Shown here: positions 5,730-6,568 of the stretch, in pieces
Numbering within the stretch: the stretch's first letter is position 1
How the letters are laid out: every line of letters starts with the position of its first letter
Source: an uncultured Clostridia bacterium
GTDB lineage: Bacteria > Bacillota > Clostridia > Oscillospirales > Acutalibacteraceae
Assembly (NCBI GenBank): GCA_946186725.1
Contig: CAMHOI010000060.1
Span: 1 to 6,568 of the forward strand
Reading direction: 5' to 3'
Length of the DNA: 6,568 nucleotides
Translations under genes and position numbers: made by a program
Notes under the pieces: generated by a model
The model's database searches: none
Told to the model about the DNA's origin: nothing
What the model saw: only the letters and a program-made list of their open reading frames with translations

Positions 5730-6568
5730 TTATTCTTCCGCCCCGGCGGCGCCCTCCAGGGCGTCCAGCGCGGCGCCGAGCAATTCCAGCGGGGTCAGAC
5801 CGGGGGCGGCGTGCAGCTCGTAGGCCGGCTTGGCGCCCGCCTTGACGCGGAACAGCTTTTTGAACACGGCCGAAAGCGCGGCCACCTTCGCCGGCTCGAC
5901 GGCGGCGGGACACAGGCGCAGCCAGGGCCCCTCCTGCTCGACGGCGGAGATGCCCAGCGCGGCGCAGCGGTTGCGCATCAGGGCGACCGAGATCAGCCCC
6001 GTCACCGTGGCGGGCGGCTCGCCGAAGCGGTCGATCAGCTCGTCGGTGACATCCCGCGCGTCCTCGACGCCGCGGATGTCCGCGATGCGGCGGTAGACGC
6101 CCAGCCGCGCGGGCAGGGAGGCGATATACGCCTCGGGGATGTGGGCCGGGATGGGCAGATCGACGGTGCAGGGGACGTCGGGCGGGGGCGTCTCGCCTTT
6201 TTCCTCGGCCACGGCGTCGGAGAGGAGTCGGACGTACATATCGTAGCCGACGGACTCCATGTGTCCGTGCTGTTCCCCGCCCAGCAGGTTGCCCGCGCCC
6301 CGGATCTCCAGATCGCGCATGGCGATGCGGAAGCCGGAGCCGAACTCGGTGAAGGCGCGTATGGCGTCCAGCCGCTTGACGGCGATCTCCGAGAGGGCCT
6401 TGCCCGGCGGGAAGACGAGGTAGGCGTAGGCGCGCCGGGCGCTGCGCCCCACTCGGCCGCGCAGCTGGTGGAGCTGCGCCAGCCCGAAGCGGTCGGCGTT
6501 CTCAATGACAAGGGTGTTGACGTTGGGCACGTCGACGCCCGTTTCGATGATGGTGGTGCACACCAGCA
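5730..6568 (-). CDS. mfd: Transcription-repair coupling factor Mfd, C-terminal part (5' end outside window)
   Basis: 278 residues plus stop; the N-terminal three quarters lie beyond the window. Mfd is a DNA translocase that removes RNA polymerase stalled at lesions and recruits UvrA for nucleotide excision repair. The fragment opens in the helicase C-lobe with TTIIETGVDVPN (motif V; fragment residues 4-15) and ADRFGLAQLHQLRGRVGRS (24-42), which carries helicase motif VI with its arginines. RDLEIRGAGNLLGGEQHG (about 84-101) is the TRG translocation motif shared with RecG. From about 133 (VDLPIPAHIPEAYI) the sequence matches the C-terminal autoinhibitory domain, including ELIDRFGEPP (about 176-185). 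The family match is unmistakable and the 3' end is intact. The short Ala/Glu-rich tail ends at TAA 5732-5730. Nothing looks broken. Confidence 0.97.
   Translation of the reverse strand, partial: LVCTTIIETGVDVPNVNTLVIENADRFGLAQLHQLRGRVGRSARRAYAYLVFPPGKALSEIAVKRLDAIRAFTEFGSGFRIAMRDLEIRGAGNLLGGEQHGHMESVGYDMYVRLLSDAVAEEKGETPPPDVPCTVDLPIPAHIPEAYIASLPARLGVYRRIADIRGVEDARDVTDELIDRFGEPPATVTGLISVALMRNRCAALGISAVEQEGPWLRLCPAAVEPAKVAALSAVFKKLFRVKAGAKPAYELHAAPGLTPLELLGAALDALEGAAGAEE

Overview
All genes in this window lie on the minus strand, so the biological reading order runs from high to low coordinates. The DNA is GC-rich with mostly G/C-ending codons. AT-rich sequence is confined to the intergenic promoters. 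Gram-positive style lipoprotein signals, strong GGAGG-type or poly-G ribosome binding sites, Ser/Ala-rich linkers behind the lipid-anchored cysteine, and an mfd gene followed by a foldase-like lipoprotein suggest a GC-rich anaerobic Clostridia (Bacillota) of the Oscillospirales sort. That lineage is an inference from style, not from a marker gene.

Layout in transcription order. (1) 6568-5730 is the C-terminal part of mfd, the transcription-repair coupling factor, cut by the window edge. (2) 5660-4464 is a secreted lipoprotein that resembles a SurA/PrsA-type foldase. Its parvulin region is badly degenerate and carries acidic insertions. It has its own promoter just after the mfd stop codon and a very strong intrinsic terminator (4418-4451). 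(3) 4280-419 holds three consecutive paralogous lipoprotein genes, called A (3078-4280), B (1636-3060) and C (419-1594) here. They share one promoter region (about 4376-4405) and end at one intrinsic terminator (370-405). I do not recognise the family. (4) 215-1 is the start of another secreted protein with its own promoter (280-308) and a small hairpin in its leader.

The A-B-C cluster is the part most likely to be undescribed. Each gene encodes a lipoprotein signal peptide, a low-complexity Ser/Ala linker and one domain of about 310-390 residues with a conserved C-terminal core: HFW, then DGV...Y..W.KE, then T.GAD.R, then PR...HNV.P..YD.V. A and C are closer to each other than either is to B, although B sits between them. 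B carries two insertions. The shared promoter has a perfect 10-bp direct repeat (ATAAGATTTC) with copies 21 bp apart on either side of the -10 box, which looks like an operator. A reasonable inference is a set of related surface-displayed proteins expressed together, binding or processing an extracellular ligand. No catalytic function can be assigned from sequence alone.

The only non-coding stretches of note are 216-418 and 4281-4463, and both are accounted for by promoters, leaders and terminators. I saw no tRNA, rRNA, CRISPR array, transposase or attachment site.
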